From assembly GCF_001548035.1 (NCBI RefSeq), contig NZ_AP014723.1, positions 1,860,001 through 1,924,000 of the forward strand: a stretch of DNA of 64,000 bases, read 5' to 3'. Under the pieces are notes generated by a model, which was not told the origin of the DNA, did no database searches, and saw only the letters and a list, made by a program, of their open reading frames with translations. Below are positions 32,470 through 41,710 of this stretch, piece after piece. The first letter of the stretch is position 1. Every line of letters starts with the position of its first letter. Both the position numbers and the translations under genes were made by a program. The DNA is from Sulfurospirillum sp. UCH001 (GTDB lineage: Bacteria; Campylobacterota; Campylobacteria; Campylobacterales; Sulfurospirillaceae).

Positions 32470-33708
32470 GTGAGTACCTTTGTGGGAAGACAACCGATTT
32501 TTGACAAAGAGGGTGTATGCTTTGGGTATGAACTCCTTTATCGTTCTTGTGAAGCTAACAATGTTGCAACATTTCAAGACAATGCTAAAGCCTCCGCACG
32601 CGTTATTGTTAATCTTATTCACAATATTGGACTAACTCCTATCATCGGGCATAAAAGAGGCTATATCAATGTAGATGAGAGTATTCTTTTCAGCGATGCT
32701 ATTTTACTGCTTCCAAAAGAGCATTTTAGTTTTGAAATTTTAGAACACACCAAAGTCTCTTTGGCTCTGTATGAACGCGTAAAACACTTGCACTCGTTGG
32801 GGTATCGTTTTTCGCTCGATGATTTTGACTGTAGCGATACGATGATTAAGTATTATGAACCACTCTTTCCCTACATTGACATTATTAAAGTAGATATTCA
32901 AGCTATCGGAATACCACAACTTCAAATATCGATCGATAAACTTCAAAAATATACTATTCCTCTTCTGGCTGAAAAAATTGAGACACATGAAGAGTATGAA
33001 ACATGCTCAAAACTCGACTTTCAACTTTTTCAAGGGTATTTTTTTGAGCGACCTGTGATTTTAAGCGGGAAAAGAATTGAGCCCAATACCGTTAATGCAT
33101 TGCGACTTATTAATTGTATTCAAGAAAACAATGACGTTGCGTATATATCAGAAAAATTTGCAACCTGCCCTGATCTTGTTTATAACCTTTTACGCCATGT
33201 TAATTCAGGAGCTTACCACTTTAAACAAAAGATCACCTCAATTAAGCAAATGGTGCTTCTTTTAGGTCCTCAGAAAATTATCTCATGGCTTGGACTTTTT
33301 CTTTATGGAGTTCCACAAAACCGCCCTTTTGGAACAGAAATCTTTAATAATGCCAAATTTAGAGCTAAAGTGATGGAAGAGTTAGCACTTATGTGCAATA
33401 AACCTGAGCTTGCCAACAAAGCGTTTCTAACAGGTAGCCTCTCTCTTATTGACGCCTATCTCAACATACCCATGCTTGAGTTTTTGAACAATGTGCACTT
33501 AGATGATGAAATCAAAACCGCCCTACTGTTTCGGGAAGGCTTTTTAGGAGAGCTTCTCTACATCGCTACAGAGATGAACCACTCTGAAGATACAGAAGCA
33601 ACCATAAAAAAACTTGGACATTATCCATGTTTTAGCACAGAACAACTTTATGACGCATGTACCAAAGCAACTATTTTTGTCGAAGAAACCGAAAGTCATC
33701 CAAATTAA
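32470..33708 (+). CDS. YuxH-type EAL-HDOD signalling protein
   Basis: 412 aa, starting with GTG after AAGGAG. The N-terminal ~190 residues are a degenerate EAL domain: GRQPIFDKEGVCFGYELLYRS has YELL in place of the catalytic E-x-L-x-R set, and FSLDDFDCSD stands for DDFGTG. The C-terminal part (about 200-390) is an HDOD domain. The family (E. coli YuxH-like) usually lacks phosphodiesterase activity and acts as an adaptor or c-di-GMP-responsive regulator. It directly precedes the selW-like gene with overlapping Shine-Dalgarno and stop sequences. Confidence 0.85.
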   Translation: MSTFVGRQPIFDKEGVCFGYELLYRSCEANNVATFQDNAKASARVIVNLIHNIGLTPIIGHKRGYINVDESILFSDAILLLPKEHFSFEILEHTKVSLALYERVKHLHSLGYRFSLDDFDCSDTMIKYYEPLFPYIDIIKVDIQAIGIPQLQISIDKLQKYTIPLLAEKIETHEEYETCSKLDFQLFQGYFFERPVILSGKRIEPNTVNALRLINCIQENNDVAYISEKFATCPDLVYNLLRHVNSGAYHFKQKITSIKQMVLLLGPQKIISWLGLFLYGVPQNRPFGTEIFNNAKFRAKVMEELALMCNKPELANKAFLTGSLSLIDAYLNIPMLEFLNNVHLDDEIKTALLFREGFLGELLYIATEMNHSEDTEATIKKLGHYPCFSTEQLYDACTKATIFVEETESHPN

Positions 33709-33717
33709 GGAGTTACT

Positions 33718-33963
33718 ATGAATGTTGTTATTTATTACTGTACACGTTGAGGATATATGCCACGAGCTTTCCGTGTGAAAGATGAAATTTTAATCGCATA
33801 TCCTAGTGCAAACGTATCATTAAGCCCAAAAACGGGTGGTTTTTTTGATGTTGTGGTTGATGAAAAAGTTATTTTCTCTAAAACAGAGAAAATTGGCACA
33901 CCCATTGAACGATTTCCAGAGAGTGGAGAGATTATTTCATTGCTTCAAAAAGCAGATTATTAA
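33718..33963 (+). CDS. selW: SelW-like (Rdx family) selenoprotein with in-frame TGA
   Basis: 81 aa when TGA at 33748-33750 is read as selenocysteine. The start ATG at 33718 follows AAGGAG with good spacing; the frame reads MNVVIYYCTR-U-GYMPRAF, giving the redox motif Cys8-x2-Sec11 typical of SelW-like/Rdx proteins, and continues without a stop through KTGGFFDVVVD and a normal end. Standard gene calling would start at the later ATG (33757) and lose the active site. The protein is expected to have a thioredoxin-like fold and a thiol-redox role. Sec machinery (selA, selB, selC) is not in the window. A genuine stop giving a 10-residue peptide is the less likely alternative. Confidence 0.88.
33751..33803 (+). 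promoter_or_regulatory. Candidate bacterial SECIS element
   Basis: Directly after the TGA, CACG at 33761-33764 pairs with CGTG at 33772-33775 around a 7-base loop AGCTTTC, placing the apical loop 14-21 bases after the TGA, the distance used by bacterial SECIS hairpins. An outer stem can form between GGATAT..GC (33751-33760) and GCATATCC (33796-33803) with a 2-base bulge. Folding was judged by eye. Confidence 0.5.
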
Positions 33964-34010
33964 CCTTACACCTCACTGTATGACTTTCACATTTTTTTAA
34001 AAGGTATATC

Positions 34011-35570
34011 GTGGGCTATTTTACGAGCTTTTGTGTGCGATTAGCTTATAGTATAGAAGCGTCTTCTCGCTATCATCGCATTAAGGAGTTTTGCAGGACA
34101 CTCTTAGAGTATCAGCACTCAAGACTCAAATTTTATTTTGATATTTTCATGGTTATTCTGGTTGTCATCAGTGTTTTTTTCTTACTCTATGAAGTCAAAA
34201 ACCCTGATGGGCACCCTTTTTTAGATACCTTCGTACAATTTTCCTTGGTCGTTTTTATCATTGAGTATCTTTTACGCTTTTGGATCTACTCCGATAGCCA
34301 TAAGATCTTTCTAGAGCGTTATGACTATGCCATCAATAATAACCTACCCTTTTCATTACCACGAACACTCCTTGCCATTCTGAAGAAAAAAGGAGAGTAT
34401 ATTGTCTCTCCTTTAGCCATTATTGACCTCTTAGCTATTTTGCCAAGTTACCGTCCACTGCGCTTTTTGCGTATTTTTCTCTTATTTAGGATTTTTAAAC
34501 TTTTTCGTTATGCAAGAAGTATGAAAACATTTACGGCAATTTTGACAGAAAAGAAATTTGAACTCTTTACTTTGGCTATTTTCGCAAGCTTTGTTATCTT
34601 TACAGGAAGTTCAGCTATTTATATTTTTGAAACACATCAAAATCCCAAAATCAATACCCTCTTTGATGCCCTTTATTGGGCGATTGTGACGATGGGAACC
34701 GTAGGATACGGTGACATCGTTCCTGTAACAACTGAGGGTATGATTGTTTCGATGGTCTTAATTATTTTAGGTGTCGCAACACTCGCTTTTTTGACCTCTA
34801 TCATCGTCTCCTCCTTTCAAAATAAACTTTTAGAACTTAAAGAGAGTCGTCTCTTTGCCGAAGTTGACCGATTAGAGAGTTATATTGTTATCTGTGGTTA
34901 TGGTCGCGTGGGCGAGGTAGTCGCTAAAATGTTGCATGAAGATGGATATAAACTGGTCATTATCGATAATGATGCAGAAAAAATCAAACTAGCCCAAGAA
35001 CGAGGACTCATCGGCATTATTGCAGATGCTTCACGTAGCCGTATTTTAGGCGAACTTGGTGTTGGGAAACGGGCATCCCAAATTATATGTGCTACAAATA
35101 GCGATGAGCTCAATGTCTTCATTACACTTACCGCACGAAGTCTTAGTAAACAGATCATCATCATTGCCCGTGTTATTAAAAATACACATAAACGAAAATA
35201 CTTTTTAGCAGGTGCAAACTACGCATTTAGTGCAGATGAAACAATTGGACTTATGGGAGCACAGTATATTACACAACCGATTTCGTATGCAGCGCTCGAT
35301 GAAATGCTCACAGAAAATACAGGTGTTATCTTCGATATGATTCCTATCCATGAACACGCTTTTTTTGTCAACCAACCTCTTGAAGCACTAGAGCTTAGAG
35401 AAAAACGACTTATGCTTTTTGGCATCTTACGAAAAGAGAGTTCACCAACCTTTTTGTTCAATCCAAAGTCAGATTTTGTACTTCAACCGCATGATATGTT
35501 GATTATTATGGGGCGTAAACATCACATCAATGCTCTGCGCAAACTCAATGACAAAGGAAATATACGATGA
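34011..35570 (+). CDS. Six-TM voltage-gated-like K+ channel with RCK domain
   Basis: 519 aa, GTG start. Six membrane segments, the fourth rich in Arg (RPLRFLRIFLLFRIFKLFRY), like a voltage sensor. The pore loop has the selectivity filter Thr230-Val-Gly-Tyr-Gly-Asp235. After the last segment there is a TrkA-N/RCK Rossmann domain (VICGYGRVGEVVA) and a TrkA-C-like end. It should conduct K+ under control of a cytoplasmic ligand. Related channels exist in Helicobacter (HpKchA). The ATG of the following RCK protein overlaps its stop. Confidence 0.9.
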   Translation: MGYFTSFCVRLAYSIEASSRYHRIKEFCRTLLEYQHSRLKFYFDIFMVILVVISVFFLLYEVKNPDGHPFLDTFVQFSLVVFIIEYLLRFWIYSDSHKIFLERYDYAINNNLPFSLPRTLLAILKKKGEYIVSPLAIIDLLAILPSYRPLRFLRIFLLFRIFKLFRYARSMKTFTAILTEKKFELFTLAIFASFVIFTGSSAIYIFETHQNPKINTLFDALYWAIVTMGTVGYGDIVPVTTEGMIVSMVLIILGVATLAFLTSIIVSSFQNKLLELKESRLFAEVDRLESYIVICGYGRVGEVVAKMLHEDGYKLVIIDNDAEKIKLAQERGLIGIIADASRSRILGELGVGKRASQIICATNSDELNVFITLTARSLSKQIIIIARVIKNTHKRKYFLAGANYAFSADETIGLMGAQYITQPISYAALDEMLTENTGVIFDMIPIHEHAFFVNQPLEALELREKRLMLFGILRKESSPTFLFNPKSDFVLQPHDMLIIMGRKHHINALRKLNDKGNIR

Positions 35571-36262
35571 GAGAAAGTAAAATTCTCCTTTTTGGATTTA
35601 GCCGATCTGCCATTGAGATAGGAACAAGATTACAAGAACAAGGATTGACATTTACCTGTATCGATAATGATGCGAATCTTTTGCCTAAAGCTAAAAAACT
35701 AGGATTTGATCTTCGTATCACGGATTATAGTGACGATGAGACGCTTTTAAATTTGGGTATTGGCGAAGATGTTGGATTTGTCTTTACTCTGTTTGAGGAA
35801 GATGTTCAAAATGTGTTTTTAACACTCTCTATTCGCTCTTTAGACCCAAAGGTGCAAATTGTCTCAACGACGCACACAAAAGATGCCATACATAAGCTTG
35901 AGATTGCAGGTGCTAGCACGATCTTAGATCCTTATCAAATCTGTGGGAAGCGTATCTATAAGCTGATAACACAGCCTGAAATTATGCAAGTGATTGATGC
36001 AACGATTTTTGGGGAAGAAGATATCAACATGGAGCAGATCACCATTACAGCACATTCCCCACTGAATGGATTGTTCTTAAGTGAATGCTATCCTACAGAG
36101 AATTACAATATGCTTCTTGTTGGCATTCACGACAAAGAACTCAAGAAAGAGTTCATTTTTATCACAGAAGGGCGTAACCATAAATTAGATTATGGTGATA
36201 TCTTAGTTGTAATCGGTAAAAGTGCTGAGATAGAACGCTTTAAAATGGATTTTAGTCTATAA
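35567..36262 (+). CDS. Free-standing TrkA/RCK regulatory protein
   Basis: 231 aa. An N-terminal Rossmann fold (ILLFGFSRSAIEIGTRL, with a degenerate GxGxxG), acidic DND after strand 2 (CIDNDANLL) that would bind NAD(H) ribose, and a C-terminal TrkA-C region (LDYGDILVVIGKSAEIERF). It overlaps the K+ channel gene in ATGA, so it is probably an additional RCK subunit for that channel, giving a mixed gating ring. Partner assignment is inference. Confidence 0.8.
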   Translation: MRESKILLFGFSRSAIEIGTRLQEQGLTFTCIDNDANLLPKAKKLGFDLRITDYSDDETLLNLGIGEDVGFVFTLFEEDVQNVFLTLSIRSLDPKVQIVSTTHTKDAIHKLEIAGASTILDPYQICGKRIYKLITQPEIMQVIDATIFGEEDINMEQITITAHSPLNGLFLSECYPTENYNMLLVGIHDKELKKEFIFITEGRNHKLDYGDILVVIGKSAEIERFKMDFSL

Positions 36263-37168
36263 CAGAGGAACAATTAAAAAAAGCGTTCCCACACAGGCTA
36301 ATGTTTCAAGTGTTGTGATGGATGCCATTAAAGAGACATCCCCACCAAGCTCCCGTGCCAATATATGTGAAGACGTTGCTGTTGGCATGGATGCAAAGAT
36401 AATTGCAATGCTTAGGCTCATTCCTGCAAGCCCAAAAATATGCGATAAACCATAAGCGACCATAGGAAATAAAACCAATTTTGCAACGGTTGAAACCACC
36501 AACTCTTTCTTTGCATGTTTGAGGTATTTTAGCTCTAATCCCACACCAACCGATAAAAGCCCCATTGGAAGTGCCGCATGACTCACAATGGAAATACTTT
36601 TTAAAATAAATATCGGCATTTCAATGCCACTGGCATTGATAAGCCCACCAATAGCACAGGCACCAATCAGAGGGTTTGTAAGAATGGTTTTAAAAAAGGC
36701 GCGGAGTGAAAAGTTTCCATCACGCAAATAGATAGCAAAAACGGAGATACACAAAATATTAATAAAGGGAATAGCAAACGCCATTACAATAGCCGCTAAA
36801 ACTAAGCCCTTATCGCCATAAACGGCATTGACCAGTGCTAAAAAGACATAGGTATTAAAACGAATACCTCCTTGGACAATAGAGGTAAATGCTCTGTTCT
36901 CAAAATGCAAAATCATATTAAGTAAAATCAGAATGACCAAGATAAGAAAAATACCACTTAAAGAAGAAAAAACAAGATTAACGGTATGCGTCAAGTCAAT
37001 TTTAGCAACAGAAAGTTCATACACTAAAAGACACGGCATCAAGACATAGTAGGTAAATTTATCCATTTTAGGCCAGAAATCAACAGAAGGAAACTTTGCA
37101 TGCTTAAACGCATACCCTGTAAAAATAATGAAACAAATTGGCAAAAGCGCATTCAAAACATAATTCAT
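36257..37168 (-). CDS. AEC (auxin efflux carrier) family transporter
   Basis: 303 aa, about ten membrane segments, beginning NALLPICFIIFTGYAFKHAKF and with the late family block SIAIIFASMPTATSSHILARELGGD. The family exports or imports organic acids or amino acids (malonate, malate). The substrate is not predictable. It converges with the RCK gene, overlapping its end by six bases, and is two bases downstream of the YciH gene. Confidence 0.85.
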   Translation of the reverse strand: MNYVLNALLPICFIIFTGYAFKHAKFPSVDFWPKMDKFTYYVLMPCLLVYELSVAKIDLTHTVNLVFSSLSGIFLILVILILLNMILHFENRAFTSIVQGGIRFNTYVFLALVNAVYGDKGLVLAAIVMAFAIPFINILCISVFAIYLRDGNFSLRAFFKTILTNPLIGACAIGGLINASGIEMPIFILKSISIVSHAALPMGLLSVGVGLELKYLKHAKKELVVSTVAKLVLFPMVAYGLSHIFGLAGMSLSIAIIFASMPTATSSHILARELGGDVSLMASITTLETLACVGTLFLIVPLL

Positions 37169-37170
37169 AC

Positions 37171-37509
37171 TTATCCCTTAAATCGATATTCCAAGGCCTC
37201 TAAAATCGTTTTGAGTTTTTCACGGCACTCCCCTTGAAACTCCATCCATTCAGCTTTACATGTGCCGCCACTGCCAAGCTTTTTTTTGACCAAAGAACAG
37301 AGTGTTGTAAGAGCCTCTTTTTCAAGGGAAAAAGGTCCTACGATAGAGACTGGTTTACCTTGGCGTTTTTCCATCTTTAACACTAAAAGATGTTTGGAAG
37401 GCGTTTTAATCTCGACGGGTTTTGAGGAAGATTTCTCCTCCTCAAATTTCCATCCGTCATCGTTATCAAGTGCGGATCCAAGTGTAAAAAGGACTTTTTT
37501 ATCTGCCAT
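37171..37509 (-). CDS. yciH: SUI1/eIF1-like translation factor (YciH family)
   Basis: 112 aa from ATG at 37509. The C-terminal ~75 residues form a SUI1 domain: LVLKMEKRQGKPVSIVGPF, then KKKLGSGGTCKAEWMEFQGE, the conserved basic-glycine loop. The family is related to eIF1 and can influence start-codon selection. The frame extends to 37548, but ATG at 37509 is preferred because the earlier residues lie entirely within the ABC-F gene; with this start the overlap is 11 bases. Translation-related neighbours (ABC-F) fit. Confidence 0.85.
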   Translation of the reverse strand: MADKKVLFTLGSALDNDDGWKFEEEKSSSKPVEIKTPSKHLLVLKMEKRQGKPVSIVGPFSLEKEALTTLCSLVKKKLGSGGTCKAEWMEFQGECREKLKTILEALEYRFKG

Positions 37510-39094
37510 AGGTCTCTCTAAAGGCTTCATAATCGCCTTTAAAATCAATCACAGAACCATCTGGGTGTAGCTCGATGATACGGTTTGCAAACGCATCAAT
37601 GAGCTCTCTATCGTGGGTTACACAGATGACATTACCAGGGAATTTATACAATCCCTCGCCTAAAGCGATAATCGCTTCAAGATCAAGGTGGTTATCAGGT
37701 TCATCCAACACCAAGAAGTTACCTTTTTGAAGCATCATTTTTGAAAGCATCATACGGTGTTTTTCTCCACCGCTCAGTTGGTTGACACTTTTCTTTTGCT
37801 CTTCACCTGAGAAAAGCATACGACCTAGACACTTTCTGATTTCATCCAAATCTTTTTTCTCATCGTACTGTTGCAACCACTCAAAAAGTTGTAAATCACC
37901 CGTGATGATGTCCGTTGTATTTTGTGGGAAATAACTTGGAATGATGGTAGCGCCCCATTTAACACTGCCTGTATCAGAGGTTAGTTGTTCCATAAGAATG
38001 TTACATAGTGTTGTTTTACCCACACCATTGTGTCCGATAAGTGCGATCTTTTCGCCTTTTTCTACTTTAAAACTGATATTATGAAGTACTTTTTGATCAC
38101 CATAACTTTTTTCAATGCCTTCAACTTCCAAGACTTCATTTCCAATGTCACGACCCATTCTAAACACAATGCTAGGATCTCTACGTGAAGAGGTTTGAAT
38201 GTCTGCGATGTCTAGTTTTTCAAGACGTTTTTGACGTGATGTTGCTTGCTTTGCTTTAGAAGCATTGGCAGAGAAACGACGAACAAAGGCTTCAAGCTCT
38301 TCTTTTTCTTTAAGCTTCTTATCACGCTCCATCTCTTGTTGTTTCGCAATTAAGTTTGCAGCCATATACCATTCATCATAGTTACCTGTAAATTCGCGAA
38401 TTTTCTTAAAATCCACATCAAGAATGTTGGTGACAACGGAGTTAAGGAAGTGTCTATCGTGCGAAATAACGACCATCGTTCCTTCATGGCGAATGAGTTG
38501 TTCTTCTAACCACGAAATCGCTTCCAAGTCTAAGTTGTTCGTTGGCTCATCGAGGAAAAGAACATCTGGTTTTGGATACAGCACTTGCGCTAGCAAAATC
38601 TTAAACTTATCGCCACCTGTGAGTTCACTCATCAAGCTATCGTGCATCTCTACTGGGAAACCAAGTGAGGCTAGGATTTTTTCAATATTGACTTCAACTT
38701 CATACGTTGGATCTTCTTCCGCACAAATAATCTCAAGCTCTGCTAAACGATCATTGACTTTATCATCCGAAAAATCACCTGTTACATAGAGTTCTTCTTT
38801 TTCTTTAATCGCATCATAGAGTCTTTTATTGCCGTACATTACAGCATCTTTAAGAGTAAAATCCTCAAAAGCGTATTGATTTTGTCCTAAAACACCAACA
38901 CGTAAACCATTTTCAATGGAGATATTACCACTGGTTGGCTCAATTTGACGGGATAAAATTTTCAAAAATGTCGTTTTACCTGCACCATTGGCACCGATAA
39001 GTCCGTAACGTTTACCTTTGTCCAATTTCAGGTTGATATTTTCAAATAAAAGCTGATGCGAAAAGCGCATCGTTAGGTTGTTAACTTCTACCAT
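37499..39094 (-). CDS. ybiT: ABC-F ribosome-associated ATPase, YbiT-type
   Basis: 531 aa, close to the length of E. coli YbiT. Two ATPase domains: Walker A GLIGANGAGKTT (near residue 32) and GHNGVGKTT (near 352), signatures LTGGDKFK and LSGGEKHR, and LDEPTNNLD / LDEPDNHLD Walker B motifs. Between them, the linker RRFSANASKAKQATSRQKR is the P-site tRNA interaction motif of ABC-F proteins. No membrane domain, so it acts on ribosomes, not in transport. The second Walker B reads DEPDNHLD rather than DEPTNHLD, a minor deviation. Confidence 0.88.
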   Translation of the reverse strand: MVEVNNLTMRFSHQLLFENINLKLDKGKRYGLIGANGAGKTTFLKILSRQIEPTSGNISIENGLRVGVLGQNQYAFEDFTLKDAVMYGNKRLYDAIKEKEELYVTGDFSDDKVNDRLAELEIICAEEDPTYEVEVNIEKILASLGFPVEMHDSLMSELTGGDKFKILLAQVLYPKPDVLFLDEPTNNLDLEAISWLEEQLIRHEGTMVVISHDRHFLNSVVTNILDVDFKKIREFTGNYDEWYMAANLIAKQQEMERDKKLKEKEELEAFVRRFSANASKAKQATSRQKRLEKLDIADIQTSSRRDPSIVFRMGRDIGNEVLEVEGIEKSYGDQKVLHNISFKVEKGEKIALIGHNGVGKTTLCNILMEQLTSDTGSVKWGATIIPSYFPQNTTDIITGDLQLFEWLQQYDEKKDLDEIRKCLGRMLFSGEEQKKSVNQLSGGEKHRMMLSKMMLQKGNFLVLDEPDNHLDLEAIIALGEGLYKFPGNVICVTHDRELIDAFANRIIELHPDGSVIDFKGDYEAFRETYGR

Positions 39095-39260
39095 ATTCTT
39101 CTCTTCTCTCTATTAGTTTTACGCGGATTATAGCACTATGTTGCTTGTTTCAATATTTACCCTCAATCTAGCGCTCTTTCGTATGAGAAAAAAATCTTGC
39201 TATTTTTAGTTCAAAAAATGTTACAATAAAAAAAGTTCGACCCGAAGCAAAGGATCTTAC

Positions 39261-41552
39261 GTGGCAATCCTCAAGAAAAACATCTGGTTTCTTTTTTATA
39301 TTTTAACGTTTACTGCCACTGTGCTATTTCTCACGGCTTCTTACTTCAAATGGGAAAACACCTACTACAAATATCAAGCATCACAAGAAGCTATTGTCGA
39401 GTTGATGGCAAATGCTACACACTCTTTATTTGATACACAAGAACGCCTTATGGATATTTTGGGTGTATCTATTCTTGAAGACAGGCATCATCTCTATAAC
39501 ACGCCAAGTATTGAAAAACATTCTCAATCCCTTTTAAAAAATCCTGATGTTGTTGCTTTTGGTGTCACGACGCCTGAGGGAGATTTTATTTACGCAAGCT
39601 CATACAAAGATCCAAAACAAGTTCCAAATCTTATGAAACAACCCGAGAGTCATGACTCTTTTTTAGAGGCAATCTCATCACAAGGAATGGTTTTTGGTCG
39701 TACCTATTTTTCACCTCCTTTACAAAAATGGGGAATGCCTATACGTAAAGCTGTTCGTGATGAAGAAGGAAATCCACTTTTTGTCATGACGACATTGTTA
39801 CGACTTACCAGTACATTTGACACTCTGATGAACACCATTCATCATCGCCAAAATCTCGTAGTTTCAGTCATTCGCGATACAGATTTGTACCAACAGTACA
39901 ATTCTGAAGGCAAAAATGACTACAACAAAACTTATGGAAAACCATTCCCAAAGGAGATTATGGAACGTGTTTACACCATCATTTTTGATACCTATGGGCT
40001 TACGCCACAAGAACTTAAACGCGATGAGCCTATTGTCTCTTTTGGTTATACTCATGACAATAATGTTCGCTATTTAGCCTCATTGAAATACAATAAAACC
40101 TATAAACTCTGGATTATTGTTCACACCTATCTTGACACCGTTATTAAAGACTTTCTCACAACATTTCTATTGTACTTAGCAACGTTCCTAATTTCTGGTG
40201 GCGTTTTTTTCTTTCTCTTTCGTCTAATAGCAAAAGCAGAAGAGAAACGCAGACGTGATTTAATCGAACAAGCAACTCATGACCAGTTAACAGCACTTCC
40301 AAACCGTAGTTATCTGCATCAAAATATTCATAATTGGGCGTACAAAGGGGCACCATCGTTTAGCATTTTCTATGTGGATATGGACCATTTTAAAAATATT
40401 AACGACAGCTTTGGACATCAATTTGGAGACTATGTTTTAGTGGAAATCACACGAAGGTTGCGTGCATTAACACCACCTCGCTCATTGATTATCCGTTATG
40501 GAGGCGATGAATTTGTTCTTGTAACCCATCTGCATGAACGCAAAGAGTTACTCTCTTTTGCAACACGCCTCATAGATGCTCTTTCTCGCCCTTATAATGT
40601 CAACGACCTGCATTTTAACATTGGAGCGAGCATGGGTATTGCACTTTATCCTGAGCATGGAGAAAGTCTAGATATGTTGCTTCGTGCTTCGGATATCGCA
40701 CTGTATGAATCCAAAAAAATTAAAAATAGCGCACATATTTTTGCCAGTGAAATGCAAGAAGGGTTTTTAAAAAATGTGAGGATAGAACAAGAACTTCGCA
40801 AAGCCATCAATCAGCACGAACTCTTTATGGTGTATCAGCCTCAAATCGATACAGAAGGTTGTGTGTATGGGGTTGAAGCACTTCTTCGATGGAACAGCCC
40901 AACACTTGGCAATGTTCCACCTAACCATTTCATTCCTTTAGCTGAAGCTTCAGGATTGATGCCTAAAATTGGACGTTTTATTATTGAAACTGCGTGCAGT
41001 GAAATTAAAGCGCTTCATCTTGAACTCGCACACTCGTTTCAAATTTCTATTAATATATCTGTACGTCAATTTATGGACCCTGGCTTTTTAGAACATTTGC
41101 TTTCTAGTGTTGAAAAAACACAGATGCATCGTCTCTCTATCACCTTAGAGGTGACTGAAAATCTCTTTATTGAAGATATGCACTATATTTTGCCACTCTT
41201 AAAACAGATTAGAGAGTTAGGTATCCAAATCTCTATGGATGATTTTGGAACAGGCTACTCCTCTTTAAGTATGTTACGTAAACTTCCGATTGATGAGCTC
41301 AAAATCGATAAAAGCTTTGTTGATGAAATTTGTAGCGATGAAGCTTCAGTCAAAATGGTACAAAACATCATTGCTATTGGTAAAAATTTTGATATGCATA
41401 TTTTGGCAGAAGGTGTTGAGACCAAAGAGCAGAAAGAGATTTTGACAACCTTTGGCTGCGATCGTTTTCAAGGGTATTATTTCTCAAAACCTCTTCCCAA
41501 AGAGGAACTTCTACGCTTTTTAAAAGAGCAAACATTCCCAAATAAATCTTAA
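39261..41552 (+). CDS. Membrane sensor GGDEF-EAL protein
   Basis: 763 aa, GTG start after AAGGA. A membrane segment near 8-28 and another near 300-322 enclose a periplasmic sensor region of about 270 residues (Cache-like by layout). Then GGDEF with an intact GGDEF at 414-418 and VDMDHFKNINDSFGHQFGD, followed by EAL with E539-A-L, DDFGTGYSS and LAEGVETKEQ. Both catalytic signatures look intact, so it may make and break c-di-GMP; family experience suggests one activity usually dominates. Divergent from the ABC-F gene; followed by the hyf upstream region. Confidence 0.88.
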   Translation: MAILKKNIWFLFYILTFTATVLFLTASYFKWENTYYKYQASQEAIVELMANATHSLFDTQERLMDILGVSILEDRHHLYNTPSIEKHSQSLLKNPDVVAFGVTTPEGDFIYASSYKDPKQVPNLMKQPESHDSFLEAISSQGMVFGRTYFSPPLQKWGMPIRKAVRDEEGNPLFVMTTLLRLTSTFDTLMNTIHHRQNLVVSVIRDTDLYQQYNSEGKNDYNKTYGKPFPKEIMERVYTIIFDTYGLTPQELKRDEPIVSFGYTHDNNVRYLASLKYNKTYKLWIIVHTYLDTVIKDFLTTFLLYLATFLISGGVFFFLFRLIAKAEEKRRRDLIEQATHDQLTALPNRSYLHQNIHNWAYKGAPSFSIFYVDMDHFKNINDSFGHQFGDYVLVEITRRLRALTPPRSLIIRYGGDEFVLVTHLHERKELLSFATRLIDALSRPYNVNDLHFNIGASMGIALYPEHGESLDMLLRASDIALYESKKIKNSAHIFASEMQEGFLKNVRIEQELRKAINQHELFMVYQPQIDTEGCVYGVEALLRWNSPTLGNVPPNHFIPLAEASGLMPKIGRFIIETACSEIKALHLELAHSFQISINISVRQFMDPGFLEHLLSSVEKTQMHRLSITLEVTENLFIEDMHYILPLLKQIRELGIQISMDDFGTGYSSLSMLRKLPIDELKIDKSFVDEICSDEASVKMVQNIIAIGKNFDMHILAEGVETKEQKEILTTFGCDRFQGYYFSKPLPKEELLRFLKEQTFPNKS

Positions 41553-41657
41553 TTCTTCTACTGCTTGTAAATAAAAAGAAAACTTTTAGAAAAACAAGCG
41601 CATCATTGTCTTAAGATGACGAATTAATTTTAAAAAAACTATAAATTTTTATATTAA

Positions 41658-41689
41658 GCTATTTTCATGCTACACAGTTAATATATAAT
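41658..41689 (+). promoter_or_regulatory. Hyf promoter with 15-bp box shared with the aor gene
   Basis: GCTATTTTCATGCTA at 41658-41672, then 11 bases, then TATAAT at 41684-41689. The same 15-mer, the same 11-base spacing and a TATTAT occur at 54236-54267 before aor; 28 of 32 positions agree. The box covers the usual -35 area, so it may be an activator site or an extended promoter specific to these units. hyfA starts about 112 bases downstream. Confidence 0.6.
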
Positions 41690-41710
41690 TTTTTGTGTGA
41701 AACGGTTAAT

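Noticed and set aside
33757-33963. 68-codon gene starting at ATG 33757
   Set aside because: It lacks a ribosome site at that ATG and is the 3' part of the TGA-containing SelW-like gene starting at 33718.
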